Origin: Streptomyces alboflavus
GTDB taxonomy: Bacteria > Actinomycetota > Actinomycetes > Streptomycetales > Streptomycetaceae
Assembly (NCBI RefSeq): GCF_000716675.1
Contig: NZ_JNXT01000034.1
Location: 1-64,000 of the forward strand
Direction: 5' to 3'
Length of the DNA stretch: 64,000 bases
Both the position numbers and the translations under genes were made by a program. The notes beneath the pieces were generated by a model, which was given only the letters and a program-made list of their open reading frames with translations, did not search any database and had not been told where the DNA came from. Shown here in pieces: positions 43,260-51,377 of this stretch; within the stretch, counting starts at the first letter, position 1; every line of letters starts with the position of its first letter.

Positions 43260-44572
43260 GGGGTCACCCCGAGCGTCGGGAAGTCGTGGCCGGTCAGCCA
43301 GTGGCGGCCCGTCTCGCGCGAGCGGGCCCAGGAGGCCTCGACGGCGCACTGGTCGGGGTCCTGGCCGAGGTCGGCGGGGGTCGGGCCGATGCGGCGGGCC
43401 AGCGGGGCGAGCTTCGCCGTGTCGAAGCCGAAGACCTCTGCGGCGGCGAGGCCCAGCATGCGGCGGGTCTCGGCGACGGGGATGTCGTGGAAGGTCCTCG
43501 CGAGCCATCCGCGGGTGTCGGGCCAGGTGCCCTCGGGGTGCGGGAAGTCGCTGCCCCAGAGGATGTTGTCGACGCCGATCTCGTAGCGCTGGGCCAGCTC
43601 GCGGCGCTTGGTGTTGGTGGCGCAGACGAAGATCTGCCGGTCCAGGTACTCGTGCGGCGGGCGCTTCAGCTCGGCGAACGGCGACAGCTTCTTGCCGCCG
43701 TGCGCGCCCAGGTAGAGCCGGTCCATGAACCACAGCAGGTTCGGCAGCCACCAGCAGCCCGACTCCGCGACCCCGAACCTCAGCCCCGGGTGCCGCTCGA
43801 AGACCCCGGACCAGAGCAGGAACCACAGGGGGCGTGCGGGCCACCAGGTCACTTCGGAGACGTAGATGCCGAGGTGGTCGCCGTACTCGTCGCGCGGCGC
43901 CGCCCCGGAGTGGGTGAGCACGGGCATCGCGCACTCGGCGGCCGCGGCCCATACGGGGTCGTAACGCCGGTCGTGGTAGGGCGCCTTGTCGACCCACATG
44001 GAGGGGATCATCAGGGCGCCGAGGCCCGACTCCTTGGCGCGGTGGATCTCGGCGACGACCCGGTCGACCTCGCCGGTGACGGGCAGCAGGGCGACGCCGC
44101 AGTGCCGTTCGGGGTTCCCCGACACGAAGTCGGCGAGCCAGCGGTTGTGCGCCTGGGCGCCCGCCATGCCGAGTGCGGGGTCCTGGTCCCCGGAGAGGCC
44201 GAGGCCCACTCCGAAGGGCGCGGCGGTGCGGCTGTCCACGGCGTCGGCGTCCGGGAAGACGACCTCCGCGGCCACCCCGTCGCCGTCCAGCTCCTTGAGC
44301 CGCTGCGCGGGGTCCCAGCCGCCCTTCAGGCCTTCCTCGTTGTCGCTGAACCAGCGGTCGGCGAAGGCCTCGTTGCGGATGCCGAGCCGGGTCATCTCCT
44401 CGCGGCGCCGCTCGCGCCCGCCGAGGAACTCGTCGAAGTCCCGGTGGAACCGGGCGTCCAGGTAGGGCCGGTACTCCTCGGTGGGCAGACCGGCGTGGCA
44501 GTCGGAGGAGACGATCAAGTAGGGCTCTTCGAAGCCCTGTCGGGGTTCTTCGGTGTCGTGCGGGTCCGTCAT
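43256..44572 (-). CDS. Amidohydrolase family 2 protein (operon gene 3)
   Basis: A 438-residue paralogue of the downstream gene, with the same DCHAG start (IVSSDCHAGLPTEEYRPYL), VLTHSGAAP, AESGCWWLPN and ILWGSDFPHPEGTWPD. Identity between the two is clear across their length, yet each has its own insertions. This one has a 30-residue helical insert (FLGGRERRREEMTRLG) after the first motif. They may form a heteromer or act on successive intermediates. The stop lies inside the next gene's start. Confidence 0.85.
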   Translation of the reverse strand: MTDPHDTEEPRQGFEEPYLIVSSDCHAGLPTEEYRPYLDARFHRDFDEFLGGRERRREEMTRLGIRNEAFADRWFSDNEEGLKGGWDPAQRLKELDGDGVAAEVVFPDADAVDSRTAAPFGVGLGLSGDQDPALGMAGAQAHNRWLADFVSGNPERHCGVALLPVTGEVDRVVAEIHRAKESGLGALMIPSMWVDKAPYHDRRYDPVWAAAAECAMPVLTHSGAAPRDEYGDHLGIYVSEVTWWPARPLWFLLWSGVFERHPGLRFGVAESGCWWLPNLLWFMDRLYLGAHGGKKLSPFAELKRPPHEYLDRQIFVCATNTKRRELAQRYEIGVDNILWGSDFPHPEGTWPDTRGWLARTFHDIPVAETRRMLGLAAAEVFGFDTAKLAPLARRIGPTPADLGQDPDQCAVEASWARSRETGRHWLTGHDFPTLGVTP

Positions 44573-44582
44573 GGCGGCTCCC

Positions 44583-45467
44583 TCAGTCCAGGATGAAGCT
44601 CTCCAGGTACGACGGGTCGGTCCGGCCGAGCATCGACTGCGCGCGGGCCCGGATCTGCCGGTCGCTGTGCTCGCTCGCGGGCAGCAGCCAGAAGCGGCCC
44701 GCGACGACGCCCTCGGCCACCAGGTCCGCGACGTCCTCCACGGGCGTGAACGCGACCTCCTGCCCGGCCTCGCGCATGGCCGCCTCCCACTGGCCGAGGG
44801 TGCGGTAGGGCGTCCTGCGGGGGCGGGACTTGGCGTACCGCTCGGGGCGGTTGCGGTGCGACTCCCACAGGCCGGTGCGCAGCATGTGCGGCCCGGGGAA
44901 GAGCACGGAGGCGCCCACGCGCGCGCGTGCGGCCTTCAGGTGCGCGTACAGGGACTCCGTCATCGTCACGACGGCCGCCTTGGTGACCGCGTACACGGAC
45001 GCCGTCGGCAGCGGCGCGATACCGCCGTCCCCGGAGGAGGTGTTGACGACGTGGCCCTCCTCGCCGCCCGCGAGCATGCGTGGCACGAACGCCTGGATGC
45101 CGTGGAAGACGCCCCACACGTTGACTTCGAAGGCCCACTTCCAGTCGTTCGGATCGTGCTCCCACATCCGGCCCTCCGCGCCGGAGCCGACCCCGGCGTT
45201 GTTGCACAGGACGTGCACGGCGCCGAACCGGTCGTACGTGTCGTCGGCGAGCGCGACGACCTGCTCGCGCACGCCGACGTCGACCACGCGCGCGTGCACG
45301 CGCGCGCCGTCGGCACGCAGTCCGGCCGCCGCCTTCTCCAGGGCGTCCGCCTCGACGTCGGCGAGCACGACGGTGAGTCCGTCCGCCGCGAACCGCCGTG
45401 CGAGGGCGAGCCCGACGCCGCTCGCCGCACCCGTGACGACGGCGACCTGCCCCCGGCGCAGCTCCAT
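44583..45467 (-). CDS. SDR family oxidoreductase (operon gene 2)
   Basis: A 294-residue classical SDR: GAASGVGLALARRF cofactor motif, CNNAGVGSGAEG, Ser in VVNTSSGDGGIAPL and the YAVTKAAVVTM Tyr/Lys pair. The C-terminal 60 residues are longer than usual (NRPERYAKSRPRRTPYRTLG), a feature of SDRs acting on bulky alcohols or ketones. It lies 10 bases before the amidohydrolase pair and 1 base after the decarboxylase-like gene. Confidence 0.88.
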   Translation of the reverse strand: MELRRGQVAVVTGAASGVGLALARRFAADGLTVVLADVEADALEKAAAGLRADGARVHARVVDVGVREQVVALADDTYDRFGAVHVLCNNAGVGSGAEGRMWEHDPNDWKWAFEVNVWGVFHGIQAFVPRMLAGGEEGHVVNTSSGDGGIAPLPTASVYAVTKAAVVTMTESLYAHLKAARARVGASVLFPGPHMLRTGLWESHRNRPERYAKSRPRRTPYRTLGQWEAAMREAGQEVAFTPVEDVADLVAEGVVAGRFWLLPASEHSDRQIRARAQSMLGRTDPSYLESFILD

Positions 45468-45468
45468 G

Positions 45469-46266
45469 TCAGACGCTCCCCTCGGGCGGGCCGTCCAGGA
45501 TCTGCCGCGGGTCGTCGTAGCGCTGGTGGATGTAGGGCAGCAGGGCCTGCGCGTCGACGCGCTCCACCACCCTGCCCCGCTGGTCGCTGGTCTTCTCGCC
45601 GATGGTCAGCTCCACCAGGCGGCGCACGGGCAGGTCCGCCACCGGGTCGTACATCGACTCGCGAAGCACCACGTCCCCGGTGACGCTCTCCAGCCTGCGG
45701 ACCCGCTCCTCGCGCACGCAGTGCACGAGCACCGGGTCCGCGTCGAAGCCCGAACCGTCCACCGCGGGCAGGAACTTGAAGTAGAAGTCGGTCTTCCGCG
45801 CGGGCTCCGGCAGCGGCAGGCTCCCGCTCACGGCGCCGCGCACCTCCACGAACGCGATGCCGTGCCGGGCCATGGCGGCCCGCACCACCAGGCCGTCGCG
45901 CTCGACGGTGACGTCGCCCAGCTTCTTGGGCTCGCCGAAGACCTCACGGCCGCCGGTCAGGGCGCGCTCGTGCGTCATCGGCATCACCAGCGGATACCAG
46001 CCCGCCACGCCGCCGTGCTCCGCCGCGACGGCCACCGAACCCGCGCCCAGCGGATACCCGGCGAGCTCGACCCTGCTGATGTTGGCCCGCACCAGGGGGC
46101 GGCCCGCGGGCTTCAGGGGCGGTGGCAGGACCGCCGCCACCACGTCCGGGTCGCTCTCCCACACGGCCACCACTCCCGTGGACCAGATGTCGGGGAGCCT
46201 GGTGTGCGCGGTGCGCGTCGCGGCCATTTCGGCCTCGGTGCGCGCGCCGTAGCGTACGCGTGCCAT
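45469..46266 (-). CDS. Acetoacetate decarboxylase family protein (operon gene 1)
   Basis: A 265-residue ADC-fold protein. The motif GREVFGEPKKLGDV (about residues 106-119) carries the Lys pair that in true acetoacetate decarboxylase forms a Schiff base with the substrate. Upstream, VRANISRVELAGYPLGAGSV fits the family. Actinobacterial members work on other beta-keto or aldol-type substrates. First gene of the operon; the operator lies 47 bases upstream of its ATG. Confidence 0.87.
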   Translation of the reverse strand: MARVRYGARTEAEMAATRTAHTRLPDIWSTGVVAVWESDPDVVAAVLPPPLKPAGRPLVRANISRVELAGYPLGAGSVAVAAEHGGVAGWYPLVMPMTHERALTGGREVFGEPKKLGDVTVERDGLVVRAAMARHGIAFVEVRGAVSGSLPLPEPARKTDFYFKFLPAVDGSGFDADPVLVHCVREERVRRLESVTGDVVLRESMYDPVADLPVRRLVELTIGEKTSDQRGRVVERVDAQALLPYIHQRYDDPRQILDGPPEGSV

Positions 46267-46313
46267 GCCGTACCACCCTTCGCCGACGGACTGTCAGATA
46301 CTTGCGGCGGTTC

Positions 46314-46328
46314 TGTAACACAGTTACA
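46314..46328. promoter_or_regulatory. TetR operator, perfect 15-bp palindrome
   Basis: TGTAACACAGTTACA is a perfect 6-bp inverted repeat around ACA, in the 71-base gap between the divergent decarboxylase-like gene and the TetR gene. It ends nine bases before the TetR start codon. The position is ideal for repressing both directions. Confidence 0.7.
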
Positions 46329-46337
46329 ACAGGAGCC

Positions 46338-47021
46338 GTGAAGGGTAAAGAGACGCGTGCGCATCTGGACCGGGAACAGGTCCTCGCCGCCGCCGCGGGC
46401 CTCGTCAAGCAGCACGGCCCCGACGCCCTGACCATGCGCAAGCTCGCGGCCGAGCTCGGCACGGCCGTCACCTCGATCTACTGGCACGTCGGCAACCGCG
46501 AGCAGCTCCTGGACGCCCTCGTCGAGCGCACCGTCGCCGACCTCGGCGAGATCCGCCCCACCGGCGCCACGCCCGCCCGGCGCATCACGTCCGTGGCGCG
46601 CGCCCTGCGCCGCCTCCTTCGCGACCATCCGCACCTCATCGCGATGGTCCACGAACGCGGCCTGACGGAGCGGATGTTCCTGCCCGCGCAGCGGGCCCTG
46701 GTGCACGAGGTGCACGCGGCCGGGCTGCGCGGCGCCCGGGCCGCCGACGCCGTGCGCGCCGTCCAGGTCCATGTCGTCGGTCACGTCCTGGTCGAGCGCA
46801 ACCGCGAGCGGGCGCCGGTGCAGCGCCCCGGCGAGCAGGAGCTGTGGGACGCGCGGGCCGCCGAGCAGGACCCGGCCCTCGCCCGCGCCCTCGCCCGGCC
46901 GCCGGACACGGAGCGGCTGTTCACGCTGTCGGTGCGGGCGCTGGTGGCGGGGTTGCTCGAACCCTCCGCCGGGGACTGCCCGAACCCCCCTCCGTCGGCT
47001 GACGGTCCGTCGCCGTCCTGA
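46338..47021 (+). CDS. TetR-family transcriptional regulator
   Basis: A 227-residue regulator. The HTH (residues 10-55) reads REQVLAAAAGLVKQHGPDAL and MRKLAAELGTAVTSIYWHVG, typical of TetR proteins. The ligand-binding half is helical and contains VHERGLTERMFLPAQRALVH. GTG 46338 follows AGGAG directly. It is divergent from the ADC/SDR/amidohydrolase operon and probably senses an intermediate of that pathway. Confidence 0.92.
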   Translation: MKGKETRAHLDREQVLAAAAGLVKQHGPDALTMRKLAAELGTAVTSIYWHVGNREQLLDALVERTVADLGEIRPTGATPARRITSVARALRRLLRDHPHLIAMVHERGLTERMFLPAQRALVHEVHAAGLRGARAADAVRAVQVHVVGHVLVERNRERAPVQRPGEQELWDARAAEQDPALARALARPPDTERLFTLSVRALVAGLLEPSAGDCPNPPPSADGPSPS

Positions 47022-47106
47022 AAGGTGGCTGATTCCGCCCCTCGAAGGTGACTGCCCCCCGGCCCTGGGACCTGACTGTCAGTCGCGGCCCGTATCCTCA
47101 TGGACC

Positions 47107-48225
47107 ATGCTCGAAGACCGCACGACCGCATCGCCGACGGCGCCGACCGTCCCTTCGGCGACTCCGGCGACGCACGCGACTCCGGCGCCGACCGCCGCGA
47201 CCGCGCCGGGGTCCGAGACCCCCTGGCCGACGGCCTACCCCTCCGGGTACGCGGTCGTCGACGTCGAGACCACCGGCCTGTCCAGAGACGACCGGATCAT
47301 CTCGGCCGCGGTCTACCGCCTGGACGCCCGCGGCGAGGTCGAGGACCACTGGTACACGCTGGTGAACCCGCAGCGCGACCCCGGCCCGGTCTGGATCCAC
47401 GGTCTGACGAGCGACAAGCTGGCCGACGCCCCGCTCTTCGCGGACATCGCCGAGGAGTTCGCGACCCGCCTCGCGGACCGCGTCCTCGTCGCGCACAACG
47501 CCGTCTTCGACTGGTCGATGATCGCCAGGGAGTACGCCCGCGCGGAGCGCACCGCCCCCGTCCGGCAGCGCCTGTGCACCATCGCGCTCTCCAAGGAGCT
47601 CGGCCTGCCGCTGCCCAACCACAAGCTGGAGTCCCTCGCCGCCCACTTCGGCGTGGTCCAGCGCCAGGCCCACCACGCCCTCGACGACGCCCGGGTCCTC
47701 GCCGAGGCGTTCCGGCCGAGCCTGCGCGCGGCGGCGAGCGACGGGGTGCGGCTGCCGCTCCTGGAGTGCCGCCCGCTCACCGAGTGGTCGGACGGCGGCG
47801 CCCGCGTCGGCCGCCAGGGCGGGCCCGCCACCGGCTCCTCCACATCGTCGTTCTCGGCGTACTCCTCGTACCAGTCCGGCAGTTGGCGCCCCTCCCGCAA
47901 GCGCCCCGCCTGCCCGTTCCCGAACCCCGGGCGGTGGGAGGACGGCAAGCCGCTCAAGCAAGGCATGCGCGTCGCCTTCTCCGGGGACACCTCCGTGGAC
48001 CGCGAGCTCCTGGAGGACCGGGCGTTCGAGGCGGGCCTGCACATCGCGACGAGCGTGTCGCGGCTGACGAGCCTCCTCGTCACGAACGACCCGGACTCCG
48101 GCACGTCGAAGACGACGAAGGCCCGGGCGTACGGCACTCCGGTCATCGACGAGGCGGCCTTCGGCCAGCTCCTCCAGGACGTGGCCCCGGCGGAGACCCC
48201 GGCAGGAACCCCGGGAGAAAGGTGA
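47107..48225 (+). CDS. DEDDh 3'-5' exonuclease with C-terminal BRCT-like domain
   Basis: A 372-residue protein. After a Pro/Thr/Ala-rich 45-residue start, the DnaQ-type exonuclease domain (about 47-210) has the first acidic motif YAVVDVETTGLSRDDRIIS, the second in VLVAHNAVFDWSMI and the third in HHALDDARVLAEAF. The C-terminal part (about 285-360: MRVAFSGDTSVDRELLEDRA, then TSLLVTNDPDSGTSKTTKA) fits a BRCT fold. It resembles stand-alone epsilon-like repair exonucleases of actinobacteria. TATCCT (47093-47098) eight bases before the ATG and no ribosome site suggest a leaderless mRNA. Confidence 0.9.
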   Translation: MLEDRTTASPTAPTVPSATPATHATPAPTAATAPGSETPWPTAYPSGYAVVDVETTGLSRDDRIISAAVYRLDARGEVEDHWYTLVNPQRDPGPVWIHGLTSDKLADAPLFADIAEEFATRLADRVLVAHNAVFDWSMIAREYARAERTAPVRQRLCTIALSKELGLPLPNHKLESLAAHFGVVQRQAHHALDDARVLAEAFRPSLRAAASDGVRLPLLECRPLTEWSDGGARVGRQGGPATGSSTSSFSAYSSYQSGSWRPSRKRPACPFPNPGRWEDGKPLKQGMRVAFSGDTSVDRELLEDRAFEAGLHIATSVSRLTSLLVTNDPDSGTSKTTKARAYGTPVIDEAAFGQLLQDVAPAETPAGTPGER

Positions 48226-48318
48226 CCGCCACACGGTCCGCGTCAGACGGGTGATTGCCGGGCGACTCGCCCGTCCGCCGCTCGCCGCGCGCCGCCGCCG
48301 CGTCCCACTCTGTGGCGC

Positions 48319-48552
48319 ATGGCACGTTGTGAGGTCTGCGGAAACGACTACGGCATGTCCTTCGAGGTGCACGCGCAGGGCGCGGTGCACGTCTTCGGCT
48401 GCTTCGCCTGCGCCATCCACCGCATGGCGCCCATCTGCGAGCACTGCCGGTGCCGCATCATCGGGCAGGGCGTCGAGGTCGAGGGCCACTGGTACTGCGG
48501 GGCGCACTGCGCCCGCGCGGAGGGGCGGGTGGGGATCGTCGACAGGGTGTGA
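48319..48552 (+). CDS. Small LIM-like zinc-binding protein
   Basis: A 77-residue protein with ordered zinc ligands: CEVC at 4-7, His 24, CFAC at 28-31, CEHC at 40-43, then HWYCGAHC at 57-64. The spacing C-x2-C-x16-H-x3-C-x2-C followed by a second set is close to a LIM domain or a pair of treble-clef knuckles. It should bind two Zn ions and act in protein or nucleic-acid contacts. Start ATG 48319. Function unknown; found widely in Streptomyces. Confidence 0.75.
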   Translation: MARCEVCGNDYGMSFEVHAQGAVHVFGCFACAIHRMAPICEHCRCRIIGQGVEVEGHWYCGAHCARAEGRVGIVDRV

Positions 48553-48602
48553 GCGGGGGCCCTCCCGTCGGGGGCTTTCCCGCGCGGGGTAACGTCGAAG
48601 CC

Positions 48603-49427
48603 GTGTACCGCTTCCTCCTGACCCGCCAATGGGTGATCCTCACCCTCGTCGGCCTCGTCCTCATCCCCGTGATGATCGAGCTGGGCTTCTGGCAGCTGCA
48701 CCGCCACGAGAAGCGCGTGGCGCACAACGGGAAGATCAGCAGGGCGCTGGACGCCGCGCCGGTCCCCGCCGAGCGGCTGACCGCCCCGGGCCGTGACGTA
48801 CCGGACTCCGCGGTCTACCGCCGGGTGACGGCCAAGGGCACCTTCGCCCCCGAGGACGAGGTCGTCGTGCGCCGCCGCACCAACTCCGACGACGAGGTCG
48901 GCTTCCACGTCCTGACCCCGTTCGTCCTCGACGACGGCAAGGTGCTGCTCGTCAACCGCGGCTGGATCCCGGCGGACGGCCCCCAGACCGCCTTCCCGAA
49001 GATCCCCGCGCCGCCCCGCGGCGAGATCACCGTCACCGGCCGCCTCATGGGCGACGAGACGTCCGCGGCCAGCGGCATCAAGGACGTCCGCGGGCTGCCC
49101 GACCGCCAGATCATGCTGATCAGCAGCGGGCAGCAGGCACACGCCCTGGGCAAGAAGGTGCTCGGCGGCTACGTCGAGCTGACCGCGCCGCGCCACGGCG
49201 ACTCCCCCCAACTCCTCGCCGAGCCCGACCACAGCGGGATCGGCGCGCACATGGCGTACGCCGTGCAGTGGTGGCTGTTCGCCGCCGGGGTGCCCGCGGG
49301 CTGGATCGTGCTGGTCCGGCGCGAGCGCAAGGACCGCATCGAGACGGCGGCGCGGGCGGCGGCGGAGGAGTCCGAGAAGCCCGACCAGGGCGAGACGGCC
49401 GACCAGGCTTCCCCCGCGACGGCCTGA
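48603..49427 (+). CDS. SURF1-family cytochrome oxidase assembly protein
   Basis: A 274-residue membrane protein. The first helix is LTRQWVILTLVGLVLIPVMI, followed by GFWQLHRHEKR, the SURF1 hallmark. The extracytoplasmic domain contains VLLVNRGWIPAD, the second hallmark. The C-terminal helix is MAYAVQWWLFAAGVPAGWIV. SURF1 helps heme a insertion and assembly of the aa3 oxidase. GTG 48603 has no ribosome site, and TAACGT (48591-48596) lies seven bases upstream, so translation is probably leaderless. Confidence 0.93.
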   Translation: MYRFLLTRQWVILTLVGLVLIPVMIELGFWQLHRHEKRVAHNGKISRALDAAPVPAERLTAPGRDVPDSAVYRRVTAKGTFAPEDEVVVRRRTNSDDEVGFHVLTPFVLDDGKVLLVNRGWIPADGPQTAFPKIPAPPRGEITVTGRLMGDETSAASGIKDVRGLPDRQIMLISSGQQAHALGKKVLGGYVELTAPRHGDSPQLLAEPDHSGIGAHMAYAVQWWLFAAGVPAGWIVLVRRERKDRIETAARAAAEESEKPDQGETADQASPATA

Positions 49428-49540
49428 GCCGCGGTCCCACCGCGCGGCCCGCCCGGTGCGGCAGAGGCAGCACCGCGTCCGGGCCGCCCCGTCCCCCCGG
49501 TCCCGGATTGCCACACCACCGAACCGGGAAACCGTCACCC

Positions 49541-51373
49541 GTGTCACAACGACCGCGCCGCCCCATCGAGGACTACGCCCTGATCGGCGACCACCAGACG
49601 GCCGCCCTTGTCTCCCGCACCGGATCCGTGGACTGGCTGTGCCTGCCGCGCTTCGACTCCGGGGCCTGTTTCGCCGCGCTCCTGGGCGACGACGGGCACG
49701 GCCACTGGCGCGTCGCGCCGAAGGACGCCGACGACTGCACCCGCCGCGCCTACCGCCCGGACACCCTCGTCCTCGACACCGAGTGGGACACCCCGGACGG
49801 CTCGGTCCGCGTGACCGACTTCATGCCGCAGCGCGACCGCGCCCCCGACCTCGTCCGCGTCGTCGAGGGCCTCAAGGGCGAAGTGACCATGAGCAGCACG
49901 CTCCGGCTCCGCTTCGACTACGGCTCGATCGTGCCGTGGATGCGCCGCGCCGACGGCCACCGGGTGGCGGTCGCTGGCCCCGACTCCGTATGGCTGCGCA
50001 GCGACCCGGAGGTCCACACCGAGGGCCGCGACTTCACCACGTACTCCGAGTTCACCGTGGCCGCCGGGGAACGCGTGACGTTCGTCCTCACCTGGCACCC
50101 CTCGCACGAACCGGCCCCGAAGGCCCTCGACGCCGAACAGGCGCTGCGCGACAGCGTCGAGGACTGGCAGGCCTGGGCGGCCCACTGCCGCTACGAAGGC
50201 CCGCACCGCGACGCGGTCGTGCGCTCCCTCATCACGCTCAAGGCCCTCACCTACGCCCCGACCGGCGGCATCGTCGCCGCCCCCACCACCTCGCTGCCCG
50301 AGGAGATCGGCGGCGTCCGCAACTGGGACTACCGCTACTGCTGGCTGCGCGACTCCACTCTCACGCTCGGCGCGCTGCTCGCCGCGGGCTATCTGGAGGA
50401 GGCCGAGGCGTGGCGCGACTGGCTGCTGCGCGCGGCGGCGGGCGACCCCGCCGACCTCCAGATCATGTACGGCCTCGCGGGTGAGCGGCGGCTGCCCGAG
50501 TACGAGGCGGGGTGGCTGCCCGGGTACGAGGGCTCGGCGCCCGTGCGCATCGGCAACCGGGCGGTCAGCCAGCGCCAACTCGACGTCTACGGAGAGGTCG
50601 TCGACTCCCTCACCCTGGCCCGCCGCTCCGGCCTCGCCACCCGCCCGCACGGCTGGCGGCTGCAACTCGCGCTCATGGAGTTCCTGCGGCACTGCTGGCG
50701 CGAGAAGGACGAGGGCCTGTGGGAGGTACGCGGCCCGCGCCGGCACTTCGTGCACTCCAAGGTGATGGCGTGGGTCGCCGCGGACCGCACCGTGCGCGCG
50801 ATGGAGGACGACCCGGCGCTGCCCGGCGACGTGGCGCACTGGCGGCGCCTGCGCGACGACATCCACGCGGAGGTCTGCGCCCGCGGCTACGACGCGGAGC
50901 GCCGCACCTTCACGCAGTCGTACGGCTCGCGCGAGCTCGACGCCGCGCTGCTCCTGATCCCACGCGTGGGGTTCCTGCCGCCGGACGACCCGCGGGTGAT
51001 CGGCACGATCGAGGCGGTGCAGGAGGAACTGGGCACGCGGGAGGGACTGCTGCGGCGGTATTCGGTCGGTGGTGCCGTGGTGGACGACGCCGTCCCCGCG
51101 GCCACGGCCACCGTGGACGGCCTGCCCGGCGGCGAGGGAACCTTCCTCGTCTGCTCCTTCTGGCTCGCCGACGCGCTGCACCTCACCGGCCGCACCAAGG
51201 AGGCCCGCGACCTCTTCGAGCGGCTGCTCGCGCTCCGCAACGACGTGGGGCTGCTCGCGGAGGAGTACGACCCCGTGGCCGCGCGCCAGTTGGGCAACTT
51301 CCCGCAGGCCTTCAGCCATGTGGGCCTTGTGGGCACCGCCCTCGCCCTCTACGGCCCGGACGCGGCAGGATAG
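49541..51373 (+). CDS. Glycoside hydrolase family 15 protein (trehalase/glucoamylase-like)
   Basis: A 610-residue cytoplasmic hydrolase. The N-terminal beta domain (IEDYALIGDHQTAALVSRTG and SVDWLCLPRFDSGACFAALL) is that of GH15 prokaryotic enzymes. The alpha/alpha barrel contains VRNWDYRYCWLRDSTLTL, LPGYEGSAPVRIGNRAVSQR and the catalytic-acid region DEGLWEVRG, with a second Glu in LLAEEYDPVA. Actinobacterial members include trehalases and dextran- or glucan-acting enzymes. No signal peptide. GTG 49541 is the first in-frame start giving the family N-terminus. Confidence 0.92.
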   Translation: MSQRPRRPIEDYALIGDHQTAALVSRTGSVDWLCLPRFDSGACFAALLGDDGHGHWRVAPKDADDCTRRAYRPDTLVLDTEWDTPDGSVRVTDFMPQRDRAPDLVRVVEGLKGEVTMSSTLRLRFDYGSIVPWMRRADGHRVAVAGPDSVWLRSDPEVHTEGRDFTTYSEFTVAAGERVTFVLTWHPSHEPAPKALDAEQALRDSVEDWQAWAAHCRYEGPHRDAVVRSLITLKALTYAPTGGIVAAPTTSLPEEIGGVRNWDYRYCWLRDSTLTLGALLAAGYLEEAEAWRDWLLRAAAGDPADLQIMYGLAGERRLPEYEAGWLPGYEGSAPVRIGNRAVSQRQLDVYGEVVDSLTLARRSGLATRPHGWRLQLALMEFLRHCWREKDEGLWEVRGPRRHFVHSKVMAWVAADRTVRAMEDDPALPGDVAHWRRLRDDIHAEVCARGYDAERRTFTQSYGSRELDAALLLIPRVGFLPPDDPRVIGTIEAVQEELGTREGLLRRYSVGGAVVDDAVPAATATVDGLPGGEGTFLVCSFWLADALHLTGRTKEARDLFERLLALRNDVGLLAEEYDPVAARQLGNFPQAFSHVGLVGTALALYGPDAAG

Positions 51374-51377
51374 GACC

